Below, one piece after another: positions 8,469-15,953 of a stretch of DNA of 64,000 nt (the stretch's first letter is position 1; every line of letters begins with the position of its first letter). A model generated the notes under the pieces. The model was not told the origin of the DNA. It did no database searches and worked only from the letters and a program-made list of their open reading frames with translations. Source of the stretch: an uncultured Collinsella sp. (GTDB taxonomy: Bacteria; Actinomycetota; Coriobacteriia; Coriobacteriales; Coriobacteriaceae); NCBI GenBank assembly GCA_902470815.1, contig CABRHS010000006.1, positions 1 to 64,000 of the forward strand, in the 5' to 3' direction. The translations under genes were made by a program, and so were the position numbers.

Positions 8469-9218
8469 ATGCTGCTCGAAGGTAAGAAGGCAATCATCAC
8501 CGGCGGCACCCGAGGCATCGGCTATGCGATCGCGGCTCGCTTCATTGAGGAGGGCGCCGCCGTCACCGTGTTCGGCTCCCGTCAGGAGACGGCCGATAAG
8601 GCTGTCGAGCAGCTGCTCGGCACCTATCCTGAGGCGAAGGTCTGGGGCCGCACCTGCGACCTCACCTCTCTCGACGCCGTTACCGAGGCGTTCCGCGCCG
8701 CCGCCGAGGACATGGGCGGCGTCGACACGATCGTCAACAACGCCGGCATCTCCCAGTCCACCCCGCTGCTCGATTACACCGCCGATGAGTGGCAGAAGGT
8801 CATGGACCTCAACGTCACCGCTGTCTTCAACGGCTGCCGCGCCGGTGCCCAGCTCATGATCGAGGCGGGCCACGGCGGCACCATCACCACCACCAGCTCG
8901 ATGGTCTCCAAGTACGGTCAGCCTTCCGGCTGCGGCTACCCCACCTCCAAGTACGCGGTGAACGGCCTCACCCAGTGCCTGTCCCGCGAGCTCGCTCCCA
9001 AGGGCATTCGCGTGAACGCCGTCGCCCCCGGCATCACCAAGACCGATATGGTTGCCGCGCTGCCCGAGAAGATGATCCAGCCCCTGATCGCCACCATCCC
9101 GCTGGGCCGCATCGGCGAGCCCGAGGACGTCGCCAACGCCTTCGTCTATCTGGCGAGCGAGATGAGCTCCTACGTTACCGGCGCGGTCATCCCCGTTGAC
9201 GGCGCCGCCCGCAGCTAA
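8469..9218 (+). CDS. BaiA-like short-chain dehydrogenase/reductase
   Basis: A 249-residue classical SDR. The cofactor motif TGGTRGIG lies at 11-18, NNAG at 90-93, and the catalytic residues are Asn115, Ser144, Tyr157 and Lys161. From memory of the family, the protein resembles the clostridial bile-acid 3alpha-hydroxysteroid dehydrogenase BaiA (shared FG..Q, YPE, DLTS-DAV and VDGA segments). The closest general alternative is a FabG-type 3-oxoacyl-ACP reductase. After the second strand the sequence reads FGSRQE, where BaiA has FGETQE; the loss of the acidic residue and the gain of Arg38 argue for NADP(H). The ATG at 8469 has AAAGGAG upstream. The gene is monocistronic, with a strong terminator. 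Confidence 0.82.
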   Translation: MLLEGKKAIITGGTRGIGYAIAARFIEEGAAVTVFGSRQETADKAVEQLLGTYPEAKVWGRTCDLTSLDAVTEAFRAAAEDMGGVDTIVNNAGISQSTPLLDYTADEWQKVMDLNVTAVFNGCRAGAQLMIEAGHGGTITTTSSMVSKYGQPSGCGYPTSKYAVNGLTQCLSRELAPKGIRVNAVAPGITKTDMVAALPEKMIQPLIATIPLGRIGEPEDVANAFVYLASEMSSYVTGAVIPVDGAARS

Positions 9219-9246
9219 GCGCGCTGCGGCCATACGAGTTGCCTCA

Positions 9247-9279
9247 AGCGGCCCGGGAGCGATTCCGGGCCGCTTTTTT
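9247..9279 (+). terminator. Terminator after the SDR gene
   Basis: AGCGGCCCGGGA pairs with TTCCGGGCCGCT around a short loop and is followed by five further T. This element and its downstream flank recur at 11485 behind the surface-protein gene. Confidence 0.9.
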
Positions 9280-9320
9280 GATGCGCGAGACCCGTGGCCC
9301 GATGCGATTTTGCGCGCTAC
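9247..9320 (+). repeat. Left copy of a roughly 70-bp direct repeat flanking the surface-protein gene
   Basis: This segment, terminator plus GTGGCCCGATGCGAT and TTGCGCG, aligns with 11485-11556 with only scattered differences and a two-base gap. The two copies lie in the same orientation on either side of the LPQTG gene. Confidence 0.75.
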
Positions 9321-9700
9321 CGCCCCGTTCGTCGTTGCCGTAGGCGACGGGCCGAGGCAAGTGCTGAAAAACCTTACTGTAAAAGTGCTCAAGAATCGTC
9401 AGTTTATTGGCCGCTTTCAGGTGGGGCGTTCCTGCGGTTCCCCTGGCGCGTGGGCACAATCCTGTATCACCGCCGCGGTCGCATTCTACGTTAAGGGAAT
9501 ATTGCAGCACATTAAACCGGCCGATGTCGCCGTTTTGGCCCATCGATCCACGGCGACCCATTTCCATCGGAGGCAAGTGGCTCGCGAGGGGCGCGTCGGG
9601 CCATTGCCGCCAGGAGAGGCTGCCATGAGGGGGCCTCTCATGGAGAAGGGTCGCGGACCCTCTTTTGCGCATCTAGCTGTGCAATCGCTTGTCCATCAAC
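9280..9700 (+). other. Intergenic region upstream of the surface-protein gene
   Basis: About 420 bases without a credible gene. It is less GC-rich in the middle (around 9355-9410). It holds a hairpin at 9623-9643 (CCATGAG/CTCATGG) and a terminator-like hairpin at 9647-9666, both listed separately. No tRNA, insertion sequence or riboswitch was recognised. Confidence 0.5.
9647..9666 (+). terminator. Terminator-like hairpin ahead of the surface-protein promoter
   Basis: AGGGTC pairs with GACCCT around a GCG loop, followed by CTTTT. A second inverted repeat lies just upstream at 9623-9643. It may insulate the next promoter from upstream transcription. Confidence 0.5.
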
Positions 9701-9731
9701 TTGACGAGAAGTGACGGGGGGGGGGTATCTT
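9701..9731 (+). promoter_or_regulatory. Putative phase-variable promoter with a G10 spacer tract
   Basis: TTGACG (9701-9706) and TATCTT (9726-9731) are separated by 19 bases, of which the last ten (9716-9725) are an uninterrupted run of G. Losing one or two G would bring the spacer to the optimal 17-18. The start codon of the LPQTG surface protein lies 63 bases downstream of the -10. Confidence 0.6.
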
Positions 9732-9793
9732 AGTTGCATGTCTAGCCATATGGCGCCGGCGAACCCGCGCCAAGAGATGTGGAGATGCACTTT

Positions 9794-11455
9794 ATGAGGA
9801 AGAGATTTGCCGCGCTTGGCCTCGCCTGCGTCGTCGCGTTGTCGGGCGCTGTTGCCGTGCCTGTGCCCGCCTACGCCGAAACGCCAGTTGTGCTGCCAGA
9901 AGGTGGTGTTGCCTGGAAAGAGGGAAAGACCGTCTACTACAAGGATGAGTCTAGCAAGCCTGCGGGAGACAAAGACTACACGGGCCAATACGCCACGATG
10001 GTCGACGCTCTCAACGCTGTATATCAAAGCAATCCCGAGCAGCCGGCGACACTCTACTGCAAACCCAAGGCTGACGTAGGGCACATGACGCACGGTCATG
10101 TTGGCGACAGCCTGACCATTTATGGAAACGATGCATGCGTATCCAGTGGCGAGCGCGATCTCGAGTTCGACACGTGGAAGTACGACCGCACGACGGGCAA
10201 GCAGGGCGATTCTGGTGCCTTCTTGGATGAGGACGTATCGGTTGTCGTTAAGGGCCTCGACGGCATTGCTGCTTGGGGTCAACGTAACACCGGGCATGCG
10301 ATAACCCTCGCTTTTGAGGATTGCCAGGACATGCAGCGGGTCTACTTCACTAACGGCAACAACATGCAGGGCAAAATCAACATCACCCTCGATGGATGCA
10401 GCTTCGACGGCGCTCGGGACGGTGTGCTCGTCGCCAATGTCGGAACTGCGGTGTACTCAAATTCCGACGGCGATATCAGCATCAAGAACACTTCGTTTAA
10501 CGAAATCGCTGTTGCGCTGAACATGAACCACAAGGCGGCGGGTACGCAGAACATCTCGCTGGAGAGCTGTACCTTCACCAACTGCGCTACTGACAAGCTT
10601 TCCGCAGACCAGAAGACTACGACTTATGGCGCTCCTGTTCGCGTTGTTTCCAAAAAGGGCGCTATCACTAACCTTGAAATGTCGAATTGCTCTTTCGACT
10701 ATAGCGACAGTATGGTTAATTGCGGCAACGGCGACATCCTCATTGGCGACGGTCGCCATAGCGCGGATGTCGAACAGGGCGTCGTAACGCTTGCCATGAG
10801 CGGCACTGATGCCGACGTCATGGTCCAGAAGGCTGGTTACTTTGCTGAAGACGGTAAGGTTGCCAACGCGGAACAAGGCACCCTGACCGAGATTCCCGCC
10901 GATGCCATTGTCACCCCGGATGAGGGTGGCCACTTCGAGGTCGACCTTCATGATGCCACCAAGGTTGTGAATGCCAAGGCGGCCACCTGCACAAGCGAGG
11001 GCTACACGGGAGACACGGTTTGCGCCAAGTGTGGCAAGGTCCTTGAAAAGGGCAAAGTGATAGCCAAGGTTGACCATGACGCGGGTGACTGGCAAAGCGA
11101 TGCCAAGGAGCACTGGCATGTCTGCACGAATGAGGGCTGCGGCGTCGAGTTCGACCGCTCTGCTCATACGTTCGGCGACTGGAAAGCCGTGAAGGAAGCG
11201 ACCGCAGAGACTAGCGGCTCTAAAGAGCGCGTGTGTACCGCGTGCGGTCATAAGGAGACCGTGGAGCTTCCCAAACTCGAGAAGCCTGCGAAGCCCGAGA
11301 AACCCGAGGAGCCTGCAACCGGTGGGAAAGACGAGACCGGCAAGAAGCCTGCGCTGCCCCAGACCGGCGACGTTGCGCCCTTGATGGCGCTGGCGGCCTC
11401 CGTCTCCGGTGCGACCGCCCTCGCGGCGGGCCTCTTCTCGCGTAAGCGCCGCTAG
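9794..11455 (+). CDS. LPQTG cell-wall-anchored surface protein
   Basis: A 553-residue secreted protein. It has a signal peptide (basic MRKR, hydrophobic core, likely cleavage after AYA at residue 28). A middle region of about 350 residues rich in Asn, Gly and beta-strand-like repeats resembles a right-handed beta-helix. Two CxxCG-type modules follow (CAKCGK and CTACGH, spaced by a WHVCTNEGC segment) of the kind common in surface proteins of gut bacteria. A Pro/Glu/Lys wall-spanning stretch leads to LPQTG at 521-525, a hydrophobic segment and RKRR. A sortase should link it to peptidoglycan. The role is unknown, with adhesion the usual guess. ATG 9794 has GGAG nine bases upstream. Base composition and codon use look less GC-biased than in its neighbours, consistent with recent acquisition. 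Confidence 0.88.
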   Translation: MRKRFAALGLACVVALSGAVAVPVPAYAETPVVLPEGGVAWKEGKTVYYKDESSKPAGDKDYTGQYATMVDALNAVYQSNPEQPATLYCKPKADVGHMTHGHVGDSLTIYGNDACVSSGERDLEFDTWKYDRTTGKQGDSGAFLDEDVSVVVKGLDGIAAWGQRNTGHAITLAFEDCQDMQRVYFTNGNNMQGKINITLDGCSFDGARDGVLVANVGTAVYSNSDGDISIKNTSFNEIAVALNMNHKAAGTQNISLESCTFTNCATDKLSADQKTTTYGAPVRVVSKKGAITNLEMSNCSFDYSDSMVNCGNGDILIGDGRHSADVEQGVVTLAMSGTDADVMVQKAGYFAEDGKVANAEQGTLTEIPADAIVTPDEGGHFEVDLHDATKVVNAKAATCTSEGYTGDTVCAKCGKVLEKGKVIAKVDHDAGDWQSDAKEHWHVCTNEGCGVEFDRSAHTFGDWKAVKEATAETSGSKERVCTACGHKETVELPKLEKPAKPEKPEEPATGGKDETGKKPALPQTGDVAPLMALAASVSGATALAAGLFSRKRR

Positions 11456-11484
11456 GCAACGGCGCGCACATAGTCGCGACAACG

Positions 11485-11517
11485 GGCGGCCCGGGAGCGA
11501 TCCCGGGTCGCTATTTT
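11485..11517 (+). terminator. Terminator after the surface-protein gene
   Basis: GCGGCCCGGGA pairs with TCCCGGGTCGC (one G:T pair) and is followed by TATTTT. It is a diverged copy of the SDR terminator at 9247. Confidence 0.8.
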
Positions 11518-11556
11518 GATGCGGGGGCCGTGGCCCGATGCGATCTTGCGCGATGC
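11485..11556 (+). repeat. Right copy of the direct repeat flanking the surface-protein gene
   Basis: It matches 9247-9320, including the terminator and the GTGGCCCGATGCGAT block. After about position 11556 the two flanks no longer align. Confidence 0.75.
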
Positions 11557-11797
11557 GGCGGACGGTAGCACAGCTGGAAATACCTCCGGAAATCGTGAAG
11601 TCTTCCAGCTGCGCCACCCCTTTGCGCCCCGTGTGCCCGCGCTTCCGAGCAGCGCTCGGTGTAATCGAACATAGCGTGCAGGAACGGTGTCGGCGACGCG
11701 GGCGAACAAGCGTGCGGCTCGAAGGCGGTACACTAACAGGTTGGATACGAAAGTGTCCGTGAGCCATATCCGATTTCACGTCAGATAAGGACATTCC
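11557..11797 (+). other. Region between the surface-protein gene and uvrA
   Basis: No gene is visible. An inverted repeat AGCTGGAA/TTCCAGCT spans roughly 11572-11610 with an inner CCTCCGG stretch. A LexA-like site and a -10-like TACACT follow, described separately. Confidence 0.4.
11703..11734 (+). promoter_or_regulatory. Candidate LexA box and promoter of uvrA
   Basis: CGAAC-AAGC-GTGCG (11703-11716) differs at one position from the Gram-positive LexA pattern CGAACnnnnGTTCG. A -10-like TACACT follows at 11729-11734, and the site would cover the -35 region. SOS control of uvrA is well known elsewhere; its occurrence here is inferred. Confidence 0.35.
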
Positions 11798-14674
11798 ATG
11801 TCTGATTCCTCCATCGTCATCAAGGGCGCCCGCGAGCATAACCTGCAGGACATCGATGTCGAGATTCCCCGCGATCAGCTCGTGGTGATCACCGGCTTGT
11901 CCGGTTCCGGGAAGTCGAGCCTTGCTTTCGACACTATCTACGCCGAGGGGCAGCGCCGCTATGTCGAGAGCCTGTCGAGCTATGCCCGCCAATTCCTGGG
12001 CCAGATGGACAAGCCCGACCTCGACTCGATCGACGGTCTGTCGCCGGCGGTCTCCATCGACCAGAAGACGACCTCAAAGAACCCGCGTTCCACGGTGGGC
12101 ACCGTGACCGAGATTTACGACTACCTGCGCCTGCTCTATGCAAGGATCGGCATCCCGCACTGCCCCGAGTGCGGGCGAGAGATCGAGCGTCAGACCACCG
12201 ACCAGGTGGCCGACAAGATCCTCGAGGCGGGCGCCGGCCGCCGCGCGTTCGTGCTCGCGCCCGTGGTTCAGGGTCGCAAGGGCGAGTTCGCCAAGCTGCT
12301 CGAGGACCTGCGCGCCGAGGGATTCTCGCGCGTGCGCATCGATGGCGAGGTTCGCGGGCTGGACGAGACCATCGAGCTCGACAAGAAGTTCAAGCACACC
12401 ATCGAGGTGGTGGTGGACCGCATCGTGATTCGCGAGACGAGTTTGGGTCGCATCGCGGAGTCCGTGGAGCAGGCCACCAAGCTCGCGCACGGCAACGTCG
12501 CTGTCTACCTGCTGCCTGACCGCGACGCGCCGGAGGGCGCCGAGGGCGACCTGCTCACCTACTCGCTCGCTCTCGCCTGCCCCGAGCACGGGCACTCCAT
12601 TGACGACCTGCAGCCGCGCGATTTCTCCTTCAACGCGCCCTATGGCGCCTGTCCGGAGTGCGATGGCCTGGGCTTCAAGAAGGTCGTGGACGCCGAGGCG
12701 CTCATCGAGAATCCCAGCCTCTCCATCGAGGAGGGCGTGTTCGGCAGCTTCTTCGGCAAATCGAATTACTACCCGCAGATTTTCCGCGCCCTGTGCCTGC
12801 ATCTGAAGGTCGATCCCGCTACGCCGTGGAAGGACCTCCCGCCGCGCGTGCGCAAGACGTTCCTCGACGGCCTGGGCGACAAGAAGATGCGCGTGGACTA
12901 CAAGACGCAGGATGGTCGCGACACGCACTGGCTCACCAAGTTCTCCGGCGTCCGCAACATCCTGTACGAGCGCTATATCGAGACCACGAACGAGAACACC
13001 AAGGCGCGCCTGGAGCGGTACATCCGCGAAGAGCCCTGCTCCACATGCCATGGCGCGCGTCTCCGCCCGGAGATGCTCGCGGTCACGGTGGGCGGCAAGT
13101 CCATCTACGAGGTCTGCTGCATGAGCTGCCGCGAGTCCCTTGCGTTTTTCGACGCCCTGGAGCTCACCGAGCGCGAGGCGTTCATCGGGCGCGCCATCGT
13201 CAAGGAGATCGGCGAGCGCCTGCGCTTCCTGGTGGACGTGGGCCTGGATTACCTCACCCTCGACCGCGCCTCCGCCACGCTCTCGGGAGGCGAGGCGCAG
13301 CGAATCCGGCTGGCGACCCAGATCGGCGCCGGCCTGATGGGCGTGCTGTACATCCTGGATGAGCCCTCGATTGGCTTGCATCAGCGCGATAACGAGCGAC
13401 TCATCGCCACGCTTGAGCGTTTGCGCGACCTGGGCAACACCGTCATCGTGGTTGAGCATGACGAGGATACCATCCGCGCCGCCGATTACGTGGTGGACAT
13501 GGGGCCGGGTGCCGGCGAGCACGGCGGCAAGGTGGTGTGCGCGGGGACTGCCGATGAACTTATGGCCTGCCCCGAATCTCTTACGGGTGCCTATCTTTCG
13601 GGGCGGCGTATGGTGCGACTGCCCGAGGAGCGCCGCAATCCCGGACGTGGAGCCCTTAAGATCACCGGCGCGAAGGCGAACAACCTGCACAACGTGTCCG
13701 CCCAAATCGAGTTCGGCACGCTCACGGTGGTGACGGGCGTCTCGGGATCGGGCAAGAGCTCGCTTGTGACGGACACCATCGCGCCGGCTCTCACCAACGC
13801 CGTGCACAACTCGACGCGCGTGGTGGGCCCCTATAAGACGCTTGAGGGCATCGACCAGATCGACAAGGTCATCGACATCGACCAGAGCCCGATCGGCCGC
13901 ACGCCGCGATCCAACCCGGCCACCTACATCGGCCTGTGGGACGATCTGCGCGCGCTGTTCGCAAGCGTTCCCGAGTCCAAGGCGCGCGGTTATTCTCCGG
14001 GTCGCTTCTCGTTCAACGTTCCCGGCGGCCGCTGCGAGGCGTGTAAGGGCGACGGACAGATCAAGATCGAGATGCACTTCCTGCCCGACATCTACGTCCC
14101 GTGCGAGGTGTGCGGCGGCAAGCGCTACAACCGAGAGACGCTCGAAGTGCGTTACCGCAACAAGACCATCGCCGATGTGCTCGACATGTCCGTGACCGAG
14201 GCCCTGGCCTTCTTCGGCAACATCCCGCAGATCAAGCGCAAGCTGCAGACCCTCTATGACGTTGGCTTGGGTTATGTGCGCTTGGGTCAGCCCGCCACCA
14301 CGCTTTCCGGCGGCGAGGCGCAGCGCGTGAAGCTCGCCAAGGAGCTGCATCGAAAGCAGACGGGAAAGACCTTCTACATCCTGGACGAACCCACCACGGG
14401 CCTGCATTTCGAGGATGTGCGCCAGCTCGTCGACGTGCTGCAGCGCCTGGTCGACGCGGGCAACACCGTGCTCGTCATCGAGCACAACCTTGACGTGATA
14501 AAGGTGGCCGACCGGATCATCGACCTGGGCCCCGAGGGCGGAAACGGCGGTGGCCGCATCGTGGTCTCCGGCACGCCCGAGAAGGTCGCCGCGTGCGAGA
14601 AGAGCTATACGGGCCGATTCCTCAAGCCCCTTCTCGAGCGTGATCGCGATCGCATGGCGGCCCTCGATGTCTAA
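11798..14674 (+). CDS. uvrA: Excinuclease ABC subunit A
   Basis: The 958-residue damage-recognition ATPase of nucleotide excision repair, with two ABC modules. The first Walker A (GLSGSGKSS) is near residues 33-41 and the second (GVSGSGKSS) near 646. Each module has an LSGGEAQR signature. Zinc-binding cysteines are visible as CPECGR and as the CEAC...CEVCGGKRY finger in the second half. Length is standard. ATG 11798 follows TAAGGACA. It overlaps the next gene by 8 bases. Confidence 0.97.
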   Translation: MSDSSIVIKGAREHNLQDIDVEIPRDQLVVITGLSGSGKSSLAFDTIYAEGQRRYVESLSSYARQFLGQMDKPDLDSIDGLSPAVSIDQKTTSKNPRSTVGTVTEIYDYLRLLYARIGIPHCPECGREIERQTTDQVADKILEAGAGRRAFVLAPVVQGRKGEFAKLLEDLRAEGFSRVRIDGEVRGLDETIELDKKFKHTIEVVVDRIVIRETSLGRIAESVEQATKLAHGNVAVYLLPDRDAPEGAEGDLLTYSLALACPEHGHSIDDLQPRDFSFNAPYGACPECDGLGFKKVVDAEALIENPSLSIEEGVFGSFFGKSNYYPQIFRALCLHLKVDPATPWKDLPPRVRKTFLDGLGDKKMRVDYKTQDGRDTHWLTKFSGVRNILYERYIETTNENTKARLERYIREEPCSTCHGARLRPEMLAVTVGGKSIYEVCCMSCRESLAFFDALELTEREAFIGRAIVKEIGERLRFLVDVGLDYLTLDRASATLSGGEAQRIRLATQIGAGLMGVLYILDEPSIGLHQRDNERLIATLERLRDLGNTVIVVEHDEDTIRAADYVVDMGPGAGEHGGKVVCAGTADELMACPESLTGAYLSGRRMVRLPEERRNPGRGALKITGAKANNLHNVSAQIEFGTLTVVTGVSGSGKSSLVTDTIAPALTNAVHNSTRVVGPYKTLEGIDQIDKVIDIDQSPIGRTPRSNPATYIGLWDDLRALFASVPESKARGYSPGRFSFNVPGGRCEACKGDGQIKIEMHFLPDIYVPCEVCGGKRYNRETLEVRYRNKTIADVLDMSVTEALAFFGNIPQIKRKLQTLYDVGLGYVRLGQPATTLSGGEAQRVKLAKELHRKQTGKTFYILDEPTTGLHFEDVRQLVDVLQRLVDAGNTVLVIEHNLDVIKVADRIIDLGPEGGNGGGRIVVSGTPEKVAACEKSYTGRFLKPLLERDRDRMAALDV

Positions 14675-15164
14675 GGCGCCCAAGCTCCAGAAGACGAACG
14701 CGATGCGCGAGCTCGAGCGGGCGGGCATCGCGTTCTCGGTCCACACGTACGAGGATGACGGCGAGGAGACGCGCGGGTTGGGCGAGGCCATCGCCGCCCA
14801 GCTGGGTGAGGACCCCGATCAGGGCTTCAAGACGCTCGTGACGGTGAGCTCGACCGGCTCGCACGTGGTTTGCTGCATCCCCGTTGCCCGGGAGCTCGAC
14901 TTCAAGGCCGCCGCGAGGGTCGCGGGCGTGAAGGACCTGGCCATGCTGCCCGCAAGGCAGCTCACCGCGGTGACCGGGTATGTCCGGGGTGGCTGCACGC
15001 CCGTCGGCATGAAAAAACGCCTTCCCGTGCTTATAGATGAGACCTGCGAGCTGTACGATCGCATCTACATCTCGGGTGGGCGGCGTGGCATCCAGCTCGA
15101 GCTTGCCCCGGCCGATCTCATAAGCTGCACCGAAGCGGTAGTCGCCGACATCTGTCGTTCATAA
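14667..15164 (+). CDS. ybaK: Cys-tRNA(Pro)/aminoacyl-tRNA deacylase, YbaK/EbsC family
   Basis: A 165-residue single-domain protein of the YbaK family, which hydrolyses mischarged Cys-tRNA(Pro). The N-terminal NAMRELERAGIAFSVHTYE and later KTLVTVSS, TGYVRGGCTPVGMKK and YISGGRRGIQLELAPADL motifs are typical, including the GGxxPxG segment and the lysine around KTL. The start at 14667 overlaps the end of uvrA by 8 bases, implying co-translation. Aminoacyl specificity cannot be read from sequence alone. Confidence 0.9.
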   Translation: MSKAPKLQKTNAMRELERAGIAFSVHTYEDDGEETRGLGEAIAAQLGEDPDQGFKTLVTVSSTGSHVVCCIPVARELDFKAAARVAGVKDLAMLPARQLTAVTGYVRGGCTPVGMKKRLPVLIDETCELYDRIYISGGRRGIQLELAPADLISCTEAVVADICRS

Positions 15165-15166
15165 GA

Positions 15167-15198
15167 AGACGGGCGCGGCCATCGAGCCACGCCCGTCT
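15167..15198. terminator. Bidirectional hairpin between ybaK and the racemase gene
   Basis: AGACGGGCG pairs with CGCCCGTCT across an inner GGC/GCC and a short loop. It separates two converging genes. T-runs are weak on both sides. Confidence 0.6.
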
Positions 15199-15201
15199 GC
15201 G

Positions 15202-15942
15202 TTACAGTGCGTTCTGCCTTTGGCGATCGTCGCGTTGCTCCAGGTAGTGAGACACGCAGCGGCGTGCCAGGACGTCCATGGCGTCGACTAGATACGAGGG
15301 AGGCTCCCGAAGGTCCTGGTAGACCACGGACAGCTCGGTGCATCCAACGATGACCGCATCGCAGCCCTCTTCCTCGTGCAGTCGGCGTGCCACATCGAAG
15401 AACGGTCGCGCATCATAGGGGAGGTTGCGCTTGACTCGCTCGTAGATGAGGGGCATCACGACCTCCGATTGCTCGGCTGCGCTCGGCGTGACGGCGGTGA
15501 GTCCGCGTTCTTCCAGGTATCGCTGGAACACGCCGGAGCTTATGGTGCCGTCCGTTGCGAGTAGGCCCACGCGCCCGGATCCCCCTGTCATGCCGGCCAC
15601 ATGGGCTGCCGTCTCGCGCATGATGTTGAGGACGGGGACGGTTGCCTCGCGGGCCAGTGCGTCATAGAAGTAGTGGGCTGTGTTGCATGGGATGGCGATG
15701 TAGTCCGCGCCGGCGTCTTCGAGCCAATGGACCACGCGCAGCATCTCGGGCAGCGGATCTGGATTGCCCTCGCGATCGAGGATGAACGACGTCCGATCGG
15801 GGATCTGCGGGTCGTTGAACACGATCATGGGTATGTTGTCCTGGTCGCAGGTCGCCGGTGTCTGCTTGATGACCAGTTCCATGAAGTATGCGGTGGCAAG
15901 CGGCCCCACGCCGCCCAGTATGCCCAGAACGGGTGCGTTCAC
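15202..15942 (-). CDS. racD: Aspartate/glutamate racemase family protein, probably aspartate racemase
   Basis: A 246-residue cofactor-independent racemase with the two catalytic cysteines in IPCNTAHY (Cys86) and VGCTELS (Cys201), and the GILGGVGPLAT start typical of aspartate racemases. It would convert L-Asp to D-Asp. It lies 11 bases downstream of a D-aspartate ligase-like gene, which supports aspartate rather than glutamate as substrate. The GTG at 15942 is preceded by GGGGGAG. The longer upstream frame runs into the ligase gene. Confidence 0.85.
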   Translation of the reverse strand: MNAPVLGILGGVGPLATAYFMELVIKQTPATCDQDNIPMIVFNDPQIPDRTSFILDREGNPDPLPEMLRVVHWLEDAGADYIAIPCNTAHYFYDALAREATVPVLNIMRETAAHVAGMTGGSGRVGLLATDGTISSGVFQRYLEERGLTAVTPSAAEQSEVVMPLIYERVKRNLPYDARPFFDVARRLHEEEGCDAVIVGCTELSVVYQDLREPPSYLVDAMDVLARRCVSHYLEQRDDRQRQNAL

Positions 15943-15953
15943 GCTGTCTCCCC

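Noticed and set aside
8469..9218. SDR as the Collinsella 7beta-hydroxysteroid dehydrogenase
   Set aside because: The known enzyme has a different N-terminus and TGxxxGxG context (LGATEGVG); this protein has TGGTRGIG and BaiA-like segments instead.
9196..9714. A 172-codon plus-strand frame behind the SDR gene
   Set aside because: It starts inside the SDR gene, runs through its terminator and the surface-protein promoter, and has no ribosome site or family resemblance.
12074..14791. A 905-codon minus-strand frame
   Set aside because: Antisense to uvrA, which is unambiguous over its full length.
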